Shown here in pieces: positions 45,987 to 54,795 of a stretch of DNA of 64,000 bases. The position numbers and the translations under genes were made by a program. The stretch is from Bacteroidota bacterium. Its GTDB lineage: Bacteria; Bacteroidota; Ignavibacteria; Ignavibacteriales; Melioribacteraceae. Under the pieces are notes generated by a model, which ran no database searches, was not told the DNA's origin, and was given only the letters and a program-made list of their open reading frames with translations. Location of the stretch: the NCBI GenBank assembly GCA_018818065.1, contig JAHISV010000012.1:496001-560000 (forward strand), read 5' to 3'. Position 1 is the stretch's first letter. Every line of letters begins with the position of its first letter.

Positions 45987-48344
45987 ATGAAACAAAAAAG
46001 ACAATTAATTACGGCAGTATTCCTTTTTATTCTCTGCGCAACCTTTTCGTACGGGCAGGACGTACTACGGCTTGTTCCATATGATGGAACACCTGAATCT
46101 TTTTTAATGACTCAGATTCTTGCTGATACAACAGCAACAGGAACAATGGTACCTGGTCGTATATACGAATTGGATGGTGGAGCAATTTATCTGAATACTG
46201 ATCTTCTTTATGTTGATGCAGGTGAAACACTCCGCATGAGATCTTCGACAAATGAGAAACCGATTATTTACCAATATCCTACCGGCACAGGATCATCACC
46301 TCAGAACCCTCCAGGATATTTTGTTAGACTTAGAGGCGGAAACATTGAAATGACCGGTATTGCTCTTTCCGGTTTCTTTGAGCCAATTGACTCAAACTTT
46401 AACAATGTTCAGGGTAATATGATCCGCGTTGATAATGAAGGTTCTTCTGTAATACTTGATGATTGTCTCTTCACCAATATCAACGGACAGATAATCAGAA
46501 CTGAAGCTCCAACAGTTTTACTTAGTGTTAAAAACTGCATCTTCGCTAATCTTGGTTCGTTGGGCAACTCAAATCTTGGCGCTGGTAAAGGCATTGACCT
46601 TCGTGCCACTTCATGTGAAACCTTAGAATTAGTAAACAATACTTTTGTTAATTATCAGGATCGTGTTGTTCGTCACTATAATTATGGAAATCCACTTGCA
46701 GGGACTGGTAATATTGAACATGGAACAATTGATCACAACACTTTTGTGAACGGCATGGGTTATCATGGACTTCTATCTCTTGGCAATATCGGAGAAGAAA
46801 TGACAATAACAAATAACTTGTTCTATGATGCTTTTGCCCTTGGTGAAGATTCAACAGATGCAACTAGAGCTGCAGAATGGGGAAACACCGGCGAATTTTA
46901 TCCAAACGGCAACAACAGAATAACATGGATATTTTCAGCCCCAAATGAAACTACTGCCTGGACTATCTCAAACAACTTTTATGCTATTTCTGATTCCGGA
47001 CAGGCTTTTTTAGATGACTTTGGTTTTGAAGAAGGCTCCAAACTCTCTTGGCATATCAGCAGCCGCATAGGAGCTGACTCTGCAACCGCATTTACAAAAG
47101 TTAACATAACACTTGGCGCTATTCCAGCATTAATGACTAACATGATGCGATGGTACGAAAGCCCTAATGGTGGTGACAAAACCAAGAATACTCCTACCAC
47201 ACTTTGGGTAAGAGAACGCGATGATATGGATAGAAAAGCCTATAGTTACTTCATTGACGAAATGGATATTTCTTACGGAACAGAATCAGCAGCGTATACA
47301 GGCGCTCTGATGGGATACCCGGCAGGTAACTTGAACGCTTATCCTAATCTCATTTCAGATTGGGAAAATGGTGTTAATTTGAATTCCTGGTTAGTTTATG
47401 ATGCCAGTGTTTTACCTTCTGCAACTGAAGGTTTAGGTGAAGGTCTGCTCGATATTTCTAAAAGAAGCGACGATTCACCGGGTGCTGGTTTAATCGAAGA
47501 AATTATTGATGATGGTGCGATAGCCGGAAATAAAGTACTTAAATATTTACATCCAGACGGAAAATTGACCCACCAATATGTATTTGATGATAACTATGCT
47601 GGTACCGCATTTACCATGATGGCTCGCATTAAAGGCGAGAACGATCCTGCATACGATCGTGCATTTGATATCAGATGGGATAATGGTAATATGGGTTTCA
47701 GAGATGAATTAAGAATATGGGCAGCCGATAGTACTATTGAGCTGGAAAAAGTGGATGTTAGAGTTGCAGTTGATATGGACTTATATGACTGGCATACATA
47801 CAGAATAACAATGGATGGTGATTATTGTGCCGTTTACATTGATGAGAATCCTGTCGCTGTTGTTGAGGGAACAACAACTGCTACAACCACAAACAAGTAT
47901 ATTAAATTGGGGGATGGTTCTGGTGATGCAATAGGCGGATACCTTGACTGGTTCATACTCGATGTTTCCGGTGCTTACGCACCCGGTGAAGGTTTAGACC
48001 TTCCGGCAGGTCTTTATGTAGACGGCATTGTTGGTATCGATGATGATCAAAATGTACTTCCTGATGATTATAAATTAGCACAAAACTATCCTAATCCTTT
48101 CAATCCATCTACAACAATTTCATATTCAATTCCTGAAAGATCTGTTGTATCTCTAACAATTTACAACTCTATTGGTCAGGAAGTTGTAAGGTTGATTGAC
48201 AATCAGGATTTCACTGCTGGTAATTATAATCTAAAATGGAACGCTAAAGATTCTAATGGTCATTCTCTATCAAGCGGTATTTACTTCTATCAATTACGTT
48301 CTAATGATGTTGTAAAAACCAAGAAAATGATTCTCTTGAAGTAA
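45987..48344 (+). CDS. T9SS-sorted beta-helix protein with laminin-G-like domain, partner of the receptor
   Basis: Protein of 785 residues: signal peptide 1-23 (SYGQ); beta-helix about 25-350 with repeats such as SVILDDCLFTNINGQIIR and ESLELVNNTF-like strands; a segment DISYGTESAAYTGA near 428-441 also found in the protein at 60641-62200; a LamG/concanavalin-like sandwich about 460-670; T9SS sorting domain with NYPNPFNP at 700-707 to the end (KMILLK). Ribosome binding site TTAGGAGG is strong. It is 63 bases after the receptor. No catalytic signature of a known family is recognised. It may bind or cut glycans at the surface to feed the receptor; this is inference from pairing. Confidence 0.7.
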   Translation: MKQKRQLITAVFLFILCATFSYGQDVLRLVPYDGTPESFLMTQILADTTATGTMVPGRIYELDGGAIYLNTDLLYVDAGETLRMRSSTNEKPIIYQYPTGTGSSPQNPPGYFVRLRGGNIEMTGIALSGFFEPIDSNFNNVQGNMIRVDNEGSSVILDDCLFTNINGQIIRTEAPTVLLSVKNCIFANLGSLGNSNLGAGKGIDLRATSCETLELVNNTFVNYQDRVVRHYNYGNPLAGTGNIEHGTIDHNTFVNGMGYHGLLSLGNIGEEMTITNNLFYDAFALGEDSTDATRAAEWGNTGEFYPNGNNRITWIFSAPNETTAWTISNNFYAISDSGQAFLDDFGFEEGSKLSWHISSRIGADSATAFTKVNITLGAIPALMTNMMRWYESPNGGDKTKNTPTTLWVRERDDMDRKAYSYFIDEMDISYGTESAAYTGALMGYPAGNLNAYPNLISDWENGVNLNSWLVYDASVLPSATEGLGEGLLDISKRSDDSPGAGLIEEIIDDGAIAGNKVLKYLHPDGKLTHQYVFDDNYAGTAFTMMARIKGENDPAYDRAFDIRWDNGNMGFRDELRIWAADSTIELEKVDVRVAVDMDLYDWHTYRITMDGDYCAVYIDENPVAVVEGTTTATTTNKYIKLGDGSGDAIGGYLDWFILDVSGAYAPGEGLDLPAGLYVDGIVGIDDDQNVLPDDYKLAQNYPNPFNPSTTISYSIPERSVVSLTIYNSIGQEVVRLIDNQDFTAGNYNLKWNAKDSNGHSLSSGIYFYQLRSNDVVKTKKMILLK

Positions 48345-48373
48345 TCTTAGATTACTTGTCATGCACTCCTTGT

Positions 48374-48406
48374 GAAAAACCGGCATTTAACACTGCCGGT
48401 TTTTTA
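48374..48406 (+). terminator. intrinsic terminator after the receptor/beta-helix unit
   Basis: AAAACCGGCA and TGCCGGTTTT form a strong GC-rich stem with a TTTAACAC loop followed by TTTTTT. It is 30 bases after the stop codon. The flanking A run makes it symmetrical, so it may also serve the convergent unit ending at 48464. Confidence 0.9.
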
Positions 48407-48463
48407 TTACCTAAAATTACCTTTAAGATATTTTGAGCTAATCAAACAACAAATTCATTTAAC

Positions 48464-49696
48464 TCAATTAATAATGGGGGGGTAAAGAAGTTGAAATTCA
48501 TCACTTGTTCCAAATCTTTCTTTTAATCTCTCTTCAACTTCAAGATAGTTCTTGTTCGCATACTTACTACTCATCAGTTTTAGCATTGAATACATCTGAC
48601 TGCGTGGTTTCTCCCAGGGACTAATCATTTCATATTTCCATCCGGAACTATCCTCAACAAAAGGAAGAAGAAAATCAAAGGCGCTTTTAATATTTGCTCC
48701 GCTCTCAGATTTATAATTCCATAAATCAACATCAACAAATTCTCCAAGACGGGCAAGCATCATCATAGCTTTTAGGTTGTACACGGAGTAATCATAAGAT
48801 TTAGTTCTTTCGAGTTCATAGGGCTGACTTCCATCTGACTTTATATGAGCTGTAATTCTCTTTTCAGGTACAGAAAGAAGAGTCTTTTTTGCTAACTCTT
48901 CTTCCCCAATCGTTAATGCCAGGTAAGTCACCTGAACGTCATACCACGTTCCATGATTATTATGCCAGTCACGTTCTTGCTGTCCTTTTTTACTGTTTTG
49001 CAACCAGATTAAATATTCCCGAAACCATTTTTTCAATTCATTATAATCATTTTGACTCCATGAGGGTGAGTGAGTAAGCATCTCAGAAATGTCCGCGATA
49101 ATACCAATGTCCACAGTTTCGATAATTCCAAAATTCCTTCCTTCCTCTATTCCCTTTACTGCCTGAGCATATTCCAGATTCGGGTTCATTTTAGTCCATG
49201 GATCAAGAAACCAGACTCTGAGAAGCTTTGCCGCGTGTTCCGCATAAGCCTCATTGTCACTAAAATAATAGGCAAGTCCTAAAGATTTTACGGCTGCTTT
49301 TAATTTCACAAAATCCTTAACATCATAGCCATCATACTCGGGATTTCTTAATCCATCACGCCTGATGTAAGGTAATCCATCTTTCTTTGTTGTGTCCGGC
49401 CACCAATAAGGAGCAAGGCTCATATAATCATGCTTATCACCGCTTGGGGGCATATTCTCTTTTGTTGTAACTGAAAATGGTCCCACTTCAAGTGCCGAAT
49501 TAGCCTTCTGAATTATGTTGTCATAGGCGCTAACGTACCTTACGTCATTCTCATGGATCTTTTCTTTAATAACCAGAAGGGAATCACTATCCCAAAATAT
49601 TGTACTAGGATAATAACTCTTGAAAGTAGACTGATAACAACAGGAGCTAATAAAAATAACAATTAAAAACAGTGACATTTTTTTATAATTAATCAT
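48464..49696 (-). CDS. alginate-lyase-family lipoprotein (PL5/PL38-like fold)
   Basis: Protein of 410 residues. Lipoprotein signal with FISSC (Cys19). Alpha/alpha-barrel lyase blocks: HDYMSLAPYWWPD at 89-101, NNHGTWYDVQ at 246-255 (the Asn-His pair of this clan) and QPYELERTKSYDYS at 291-304 with Arg and Tyr candidates for catalysis. Known: relatives cut alginate or beta-1,4-glucuronan by beta-elimination. Its presence suggests the right-hand locus handles a uronic-acid polymer other than plain homogalacturonan. Last gene of the minus-strand unit, 25 bases after the deacetylase-like gene. Confidence 0.8.
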   Translation of the reverse strand: MINYKKMSLFLIVIFISSCCYQSTFKSYYPSTIFWDSDSLLVIKEKIHENDVRYVSAYDNIIQKANSALEVGPFSVTTKENMPPSGDKHDYMSLAPYWWPDTTKKDGLPYIRRDGLRNPEYDGYDVKDFVKLKAAVKSLGLAYYFSDNEAYAEHAAKLLRVWFLDPWTKMNPNLEYAQAVKGIEEGRNFGIIETVDIGIIADISEMLTHSPSWSQNDYNELKKWFREYLIWLQNSKKGQQERDWHNNHGTWYDVQVTYLALTIGEEELAKKTLLSVPEKRITAHIKSDGSQPYELERTKSYDYSVYNLKAMMMLARLGEFVDVDLWNYKSESGANIKSAFDFLLPFVEDSSGWKYEMISPWEKPRSQMYSMLKLMSSKYANKNYLEVEERLKERFGTSDEFQLLYPPIIN

Positions 49697-49721
49697 CTCT
49701 TCACCAGGTATTATTATCTAT

Positions 49722-50504
49722 TTATTCCTCTAAACCATCATCATGATTGCTAAGATAATACTGAATTGGGGTTACAAATTCGCACTTTTTTGCTACTAGA
49801 AATTCTATTATTCTCCTAAACTCAAGGAATGCTTCTTCATTCCAGTATGGAGGATGACCTTGAATTATTATGTAGTCTTTATAAATTTCTTTCGAGGTTT
49901 CAAAATTTTCCATGAAATAATCGAAATCAACAACTCCGACCGCACTTTCCATATTAACTCTATTAGTAAGATTGATTATACCAGTTTCCCGATCAGGCGT
50001 CAACTCACCTAACAGCAGCACTTTTATATTTTCATTTTCACTCAATATTTGAAGAAAGTAAGAGTCAATGTGATTGTAGGGCGCCCCAAAAGTATGAGCT
50101 ATTATTCCAAGCTTATCCTTAATTAAAATATTCGCAGAATCGAAATGAGTTTTCTGGAAATCATGAGGAGTACCTGAAAATTCCCAAGTACCCATTGGAT
50201 TATTCCTGCTATGATCCAACCCGTGATTCCAGAATTCAAAAACTGGATCCCCATTTGTATCAGTAATATTTTTATAATTACTCAGGATAGCAATTTGGCT
50301 ATCATCAACATTCTGCAACCTGCAAACGCCCCAGGAAGCTTTTACCGAGTTGGCAGCCAAATAATCAAAGACCGGCAAACATTTATCAAACAAAGCAGGA
50401 GTAGCTTGCAGATCATCAAGTTTCAAAATAATTTTCGGTTGAGCTGTCGTATTAACAACTATCATAGCAAGTAAAAATAAAATCTCAAATTGATATTTAA
50501 TCAT
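49722..50504 (-). CDS. exported polysaccharide deacetylase-like protein (NodB/DUF2334 type)
   Basis: Protein of 260 residues: signal peptide 1-21 (TTAQ), then a NodB-like barrel. Visible: LKLDDLQ with Asp30 and Asp31, FWNHGLDH with His94 and His98 (the His-x3-His metal pair) and HTFGAPYN at 137-144. These match the metal and catalytic layout of carbohydrate deacetylases, though the sequence is not a standard chitin-oligosaccharide deacetylase. Between the beta-helix DNRLRE protein and the alginate-lyase-family gene, so it may remove acetyl groups from a uronate polymer. Confidence 0.65.
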   Translation of the reverse strand: MIKYQFEILFLLAMIVVNTTAQPKIILKLDDLQATPALFDKCLPVFDYLAANSVKASWGVCRLQNVDDSQIAILSNYKNITDTNGDPVFEFWNHGLDHSRNNPMGTWEFSGTPHDFQKTHFDSANILIKDKLGIIAHTFGAPYNHIDSYFLQILSENENIKVLLLGELTPDRETGIINLTNRVNMESAVGVVDFDYFMENFETSKEIYKDYIIIQGHPPYWNEEAFLEFRRIIEFLVAKKCEFVTPIQYYLSNHDDGLEE

Positions 50505-50539
50505 CAGTTAAACCTGACTTATTATTCAGTACGCAAAAA

Positions 50540-52984
50540 TTATTTTGTTAAAACCATTTTTATTGCACTTACTTTATCATCCATTTCGGTGATGCAGAAA
50601 TATACTCCGCTTGAAAAATTTTCCGCCTCAACATTAACAATGTGATGACCAGCAGACAAATGAACGTTACGATAAATATTCCTGACTTCTTCACCCAGAA
50701 TATTAAGTATTTTCATATTCACTATTCCTGAAGAAGGCAAAAGCAATTCAATTTTTGTCGATGGATTAAAAGGATTTGGATAATTTTGAGTAACACTAAA
50801 TTCACGTGGAATTTCTTCACCACTATTAACAGTGGAAGTATTCGGTAGCAAGGCACCTATTCCTTTCCAGTTTTTTAATAAACTCCAGATTGCCTCAGTC
50901 TCTGTGTAACCTTGAATAGTTACATTATCTACTGCTCCGGTACCCAGCCTGTCGTTAAGCTGTTGGAGATAAAGACTTGATGGTGCAACATGAACACCAA
51001 ATGATTCCCAATAACCATTGCCTGTCTGCAAACTTCCTTTACATCCTATTCCCATATTTCTTCCACCTATGGGGCTGTCGATAGTGAATGAGCCAGTAAC
51101 TGATCTGCAATTCCAGAATATCGTTTGGTTTCCGCTCCACCCGTGTCCTGTTCCCATTGTGCCTCTGTTCCAGACTCGCATTTCACCGCCTTGAATATTG
51201 TCGAACAAAGTTCCTGTAGCCCATCTGTGATGCGGACCAATATCGTTTTGGGTGTTTTCAGCAAAACAATGGAGGAATACGTTTGGTCCAGCCACCCTGG
51301 AACCCGTCACGTAATCATGCCTACCATGATCAGCATAACAACGCTGGAATAAATTACCATATCCGCTCCCAATGTAAAACGAGTATCTCCTGCTTCCGTC
51401 AATTATAGAAATTGGATTTATAAAAGCACACTCTTCAATAGTATTATAACACGAATTATTGTTGACCGAGACACAGGAGTATCCAAATCCATTTGCGGTA
51501 ATATTTTTAATCCAACAGTTCCTGGTAAAATCCAAAGTAACCGCCGTCCAACCATGTTCTTCATCAGATGCTGAATTATACACGGATGAAATAAATAGAT
51601 TTTCGACCCCGGAGTTTTCAATATAACCGGAGCTGTAATTTTTAAAGACTCGACCTCCACCGAAGTCAGCACTTATAGCATCAACGATGGGTAAATCGAT
51701 AGTAATTTCATTTCCGTTTATAGCTACAATTTTTCTGGCATATTGGATAATATAATTTTCGGGTGTCCAGTCAGTTATTCCGGGTTCATTAAAGACCATG
51801 CCCAAAGTATCAACCCAATGTTGGTTAGGTGTGCGCTCGACAATGATATCATCGCCAATTGCAAAGAAGAGTGGATTAGCTACCTCGAAACTATACCTAC
51901 CTACTCCAACATAATCGCTCGTAATTGGAATTAAGAATTCGCCAGCTTCAACACTCTGGAATTTATTTGAATAAGTGAGCTCGTTTTCCGTCCAGTCATC
52001 ATATGGTGAAAAATATAGAGAATGAATAACATCCATCGTTCCATCTGTTTTGGCAAATAACATAAGCTTTGCTGAGTCAATTTCTGAAGGGATATTAGTA
52101 AGATCAAACTTCATAAATATTTCACGGTGATATTCTAAATTATCTGGTTGTGTTTTTAATCGAAGAAGAGGATCCTGCCCGAAATTTTCATTAGAGTGAG
52201 AGCCTCCCTGAATAAAAGTATCATCGTTTGGAAAAATTAATGCGGAAGTATCTATGCCATTTTCTCTGTAGAATATTTTAATCCCAGGAGGATTGGTTCC
52301 TTCCTTGCTGGAATATTGAACATAAGTACCGGAGTTAGATAAGAGAATAAAATTTACAGAACTGACACCTCTGTTTGAAGCGACAATATCTGAAACATCA
52401 AAATCCAACCAACTGGATGTGGATTCGGGATATTTTTCTTCGTCAACAAGAGTTCCATAAGTGTTTTCAAACAGGGCATTCTCTGATTGTTTTTCATCCC
52501 CCACAATATTTATTAGTGAATGCTGATACCTGGCTGAAGCCAATAGTTCTGTTCCGCCGTCCAATGCCGGACTTTGACCGGAACCCCGAAGAATTACGCC
52601 ACTGTCTCTTATATATAATTTGCCATCGACCCGGAATAAGCCACGCTTTAATAGAATTGCCCCACGAATTCCCTCATTATTCATTGGAAGCTGACCGACA
52701 GAGTCGATCAGATTTTGAAGCCGCTCTCTCATATCAAGACCATCCAGAGCCTCAACTTCAACTACAGTCTGCACGGTAGGTATTTTTACACCTCCCTGCT
52801 TGTAACCGCAAAATGAATAATCCGGGATAATGTTATCTTCGTTTGATTCTCCATAATTGGCAAAGGGCGCATATTCAAGTTTTCCGGATAACATATAAAC
52901 TATGGAACTTGATTGTCCTAAAAGCGGGCATGTGTATAAAAGAAGTGCAAGTGTCGAAATTCTAATAAGATGCATTTTATCCAT
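50540..52984 (-). CDS. T9SS-sorted beta-helix protein with inserted DNRLRE/CBM96-like module, candidate lyase
   Basis: Protein of 814 residues. Start taken at ATG 52982-52984; a longer reading would need TTG directly at the upstream stop. Signal peptide about 1-25 (LLGQ). A pectate-lyase-superfamily N-terminal cap is followed by one beta-helix turn (about 60-150, GAILLKRGLFRVDGKLYIRD), then an inserted module about 185-370 with DTFIQGGSHSNENFG, EIFMKFDLTNIP and WTENELTYSN, which has the DNRLRE/CBM96 look. The beta-helix resumes about 400-680 (DHGRHDYVTGSRV, NDIGPHHRWATGTLFDN) and a T9SS domain runs from NYPNPFNP at 734. The His, Arg and Asp rich region DHGRHDYVTG could be an active site. The enzyme family is not recognised with certainty. 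Confidence 0.7.
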   Translation of the reverse strand: MDKMHLIRISTLALLLYTCPLLGQSSSIVYMLSGKLEYAPFANYGESNEDNIIPDYSFCGYKQGGVKIPTVQTVVEVEALDGLDMRERLQNLIDSVGQLPMNNEGIRGAILLKRGLFRVDGKLYIRDSGVILRGSGQSPALDGGTELLASARYQHSLINIVGDEKQSENALFENTYGTLVDEEKYPESTSSWLDFDVSDIVASNRGVSSVNFILLSNSGTYVQYSSKEGTNPPGIKIFYRENGIDTSALIFPNDDTFIQGGSHSNENFGQDPLLRLKTQPDNLEYHREIFMKFDLTNIPSEIDSAKLMLFAKTDGTMDVIHSLYFSPYDDWTENELTYSNKFQSVEAGEFLIPITSDYVGVGRYSFEVANPLFFAIGDDIIVERTPNQHWVDTLGMVFNEPGITDWTPENYIIQYARKIVAINGNEITIDLPIVDAISADFGGGRVFKNYSSGYIENSGVENLFISSVYNSASDEEHGWTAVTLDFTRNCWIKNITANGFGYSCVSVNNNSCYNTIEECAFINPISIIDGSRRYSFYIGSGYGNLFQRCYADHGRHDYVTGSRVAGPNVFLHCFAENTQNDIGPHHRWATGTLFDNIQGGEMRVWNRGTMGTGHGWSGNQTIFWNCRSVTGSFTIDSPIGGRNMGIGCKGSLQTGNGYWESFGVHVAPSSLYLQQLNDRLGTGAVDNVTIQGYTETEAIWSLLKNWKGIGALLPNTSTVNSGEEIPREFSVTQNYPNPFNPSTKIELLLPSSGIVNMKILNILGEEVRNIYRNVHLSAGHHIVNVEAENFSSGVYFCITEMDDKVSAIKMVLTK

Positions 52985-53011
52985 AATTCTATTATCTCTT
53001 TTATCAGTCAA

Positions 53012-54793
53012 TCAGGTTATAACTCTTTTGAGCTTCTTTCCTTTTGATTTTAGCACAAAACCAACAAGGGCTATAACTCCACCAGCGAACAAAAAACTTA
53101 TCCGTCCGCTAAATTCATTTGGGATAAAGAGTAAGAGAATTATAAAACCCCCGTAAGCCAGGCACAAATTGCCAAGTATGTAAAGTTGTGATTTGTCATC
53201 TTCCAATGTTTCTGACGGATCAGTAATTACGGGCGTATCCATTTTTTCGTAGAAACGAGTTTCATTTTTCTTGTACTCTGTAGAGCTTCGGTGACTGAAG
53301 AATTTAGAAACCGCTATGTACCATGCCGAGCATATACCAACATTCAAAATCATACTTGTAAAAAAAAGATAATCCTTTGCCTCTTTTGGGCTAAATGGTG
53401 AATCCAGCCCAATGACTACCCGAACAATTTCCGGGTCGAGATAGTAATTAACATAAATGGAAACAGCAAAACCAACCAGTATTGTACTCCACGCGCTCCA
53501 TGCGGGTGATTTTCTAATAATTAAGGCAAGGATGAGCGGAACAGCGTATGGAATATTTATAAAGGAGCTGAAAAGCTGCATAACATCGAATAGCCCGAAC
53601 TCCTGAATATTTTCCACAAAGAGGGCTGCTGATATAACAAAGATTCCAAGCAAGGCAGTGGTAATTTTTCCAACGAAAAGTAATTCACTCTCGTCGGCAT
53701 TTTTGCGTAAAATAGGGTGATAGAAATTCCTTACAAATATTCCGGCATTTTTATTCAATCCGCTATCCATCGAAGACATTGTTGCCGCAAAAATTCCACT
53801 AACCATTAAACCAATCATACCCATGGGCATTGTTCTTAATCCAATGGCTACAAACGCACCGTCACTAATTTTATTTCCTAAAGGGGCTAATTCTGAAATC
53901 ACTGAAAGATCAGGATACAAAATCCTTGCAGCCATGGGGGGTATGAACCAAATTACCGGACCTACCAAAAACAAAATTGAGGCAAGCAGAGCTGCTTTGC
54001 GCGCGTGAATTGAATCTTTAGCACACAAATATCTGTATGAAAGTCCCAGACTATTGGTTGTGCAGAATTGTTTCAACATCGTTGCGAATATCCAGAGATA
54101 GACAATCTGGGGTCTCAGAATTGAAGTCCAGTCCAAGTGATTTTCGGGAAGTTTGCCCATGAATCCAATGGCTCCTTCAAGAAAGTTACCTCCTCCAACA
54201 GCTTGAATAGCCAGGAATGCCGCAACAATTGAGATGGGCATTAGAATTAAAACCTGCATAAAATCGGAAGCAACAACCGCCCATGAACCCCCAAGTGTAG
54301 CCATAATAATAACCACTACACCAACAAGTAGAATTGTAAGTATAAGATCCATTCCGAATACTACTGATACAAATTTACTTATGGCATTTAACCATATACC
54401 GGCATAGAAGACACCAATAGGAAGAGAGAGCCAGGTAAAAAACTGTTCGTTGTTTCGCCCAAATCTCTCTCGAACTGCCTCCATAGCTGTAACGACGCGC
54501 ATCTGCCTGAATCGTGGGGCGCTCCATAAATAATTAAAAAAGTAACCGACGGCATTTCCCCAATAGAGAACCAGAATTAAAGTCCCGTCCTCGTATGCTT
54601 TGCTTCCGGCACCTGTAAATGTCCACGCACTAAATTGTGTCATAAATGCCGTAGCGCCAACAAGCCACCATAGCATCTTGCCGCCGCCGCGAAAAAAATC
54701 AGAGGAATTTTTATTGAAGTTTCTAAATACCCAGCCAATAGCCGCCATGAAAACGAAATAGAAAACAATTACGATATAATCGTAAACACTCAT
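53012..54793 (-). CDS. sodium:solute symporter (SSS family), copy 1
   Basis: Inner-membrane sodium-coupled importer of 593 residues with about 14 predicted helices. Start chosen at ATG 54791-54793, where MSVYDYI matches the paralogue start; a GTG 15 bases earlier would lie inside the upstream gene. The stop of that gene is two bases away, so translation is coupled. DFFRGGGKMLWWLVGATAF at 37-55 is nearly identical to copy 2. C-terminal cytosolic segment FYEKMDTPVITDP is also shared. The substrate is probably a uronate or other monosaccharide released by the neighbouring GH3/DUF2264 enzymes. Confidence 0.9.
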   Translation of the reverse strand: MSVYDYIVIVFYFVFMAAIGWVFRNFNKNSSDFFRGGGKMLWWLVGATAFMTQFSAWTFTGAGSKAYEDGTLILVLYWGNAVGYFFNYLWSAPRFRQMRVVTAMEAVRERFGRNNEQFFTWLSLPIGVFYAGIWLNAISKFVSVVFGMDLILTILLVGVVVIIMATLGGSWAVVASDFMQVLILMPISIVAAFLAIQAVGGGNFLEGAIGFMGKLPENHLDWTSILRPQIVYLWIFATMLKQFCTTNSLGLSYRYLCAKDSIHARKAALLASILFLVGPVIWFIPPMAARILYPDLSVISELAPLGNKISDGAFVAIGLRTMPMGMIGLMVSGIFAATMSSMDSGLNKNAGIFVRNFYHPILRKNADESELLFVGKITTALLGIFVISAALFVENIQEFGLFDVMQLFSSFINIPYAVPLILALIIRKSPAWSAWSTILVGFAVSIYVNYYLDPEIVRVVIGLDSPFSPKEAKDYLFFTSMILNVGICSAWYIAVSKFFSHRSSTEYKKNETRFYEKMDTPVITDPSETLEDDKSQLYILGNLCLAYGGFIILLLFIPNEFSGRISFLFAGGVIALVGFVLKSKGKKLKRVIT

Positions 54794-54795
54794 GT

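Noticed and set aside
52375..52779. Plus-strand open frame of 134 codons
   Set aside because: Antisense to the DNRLRE beta-helix gene; no family resemblance and no start signal.
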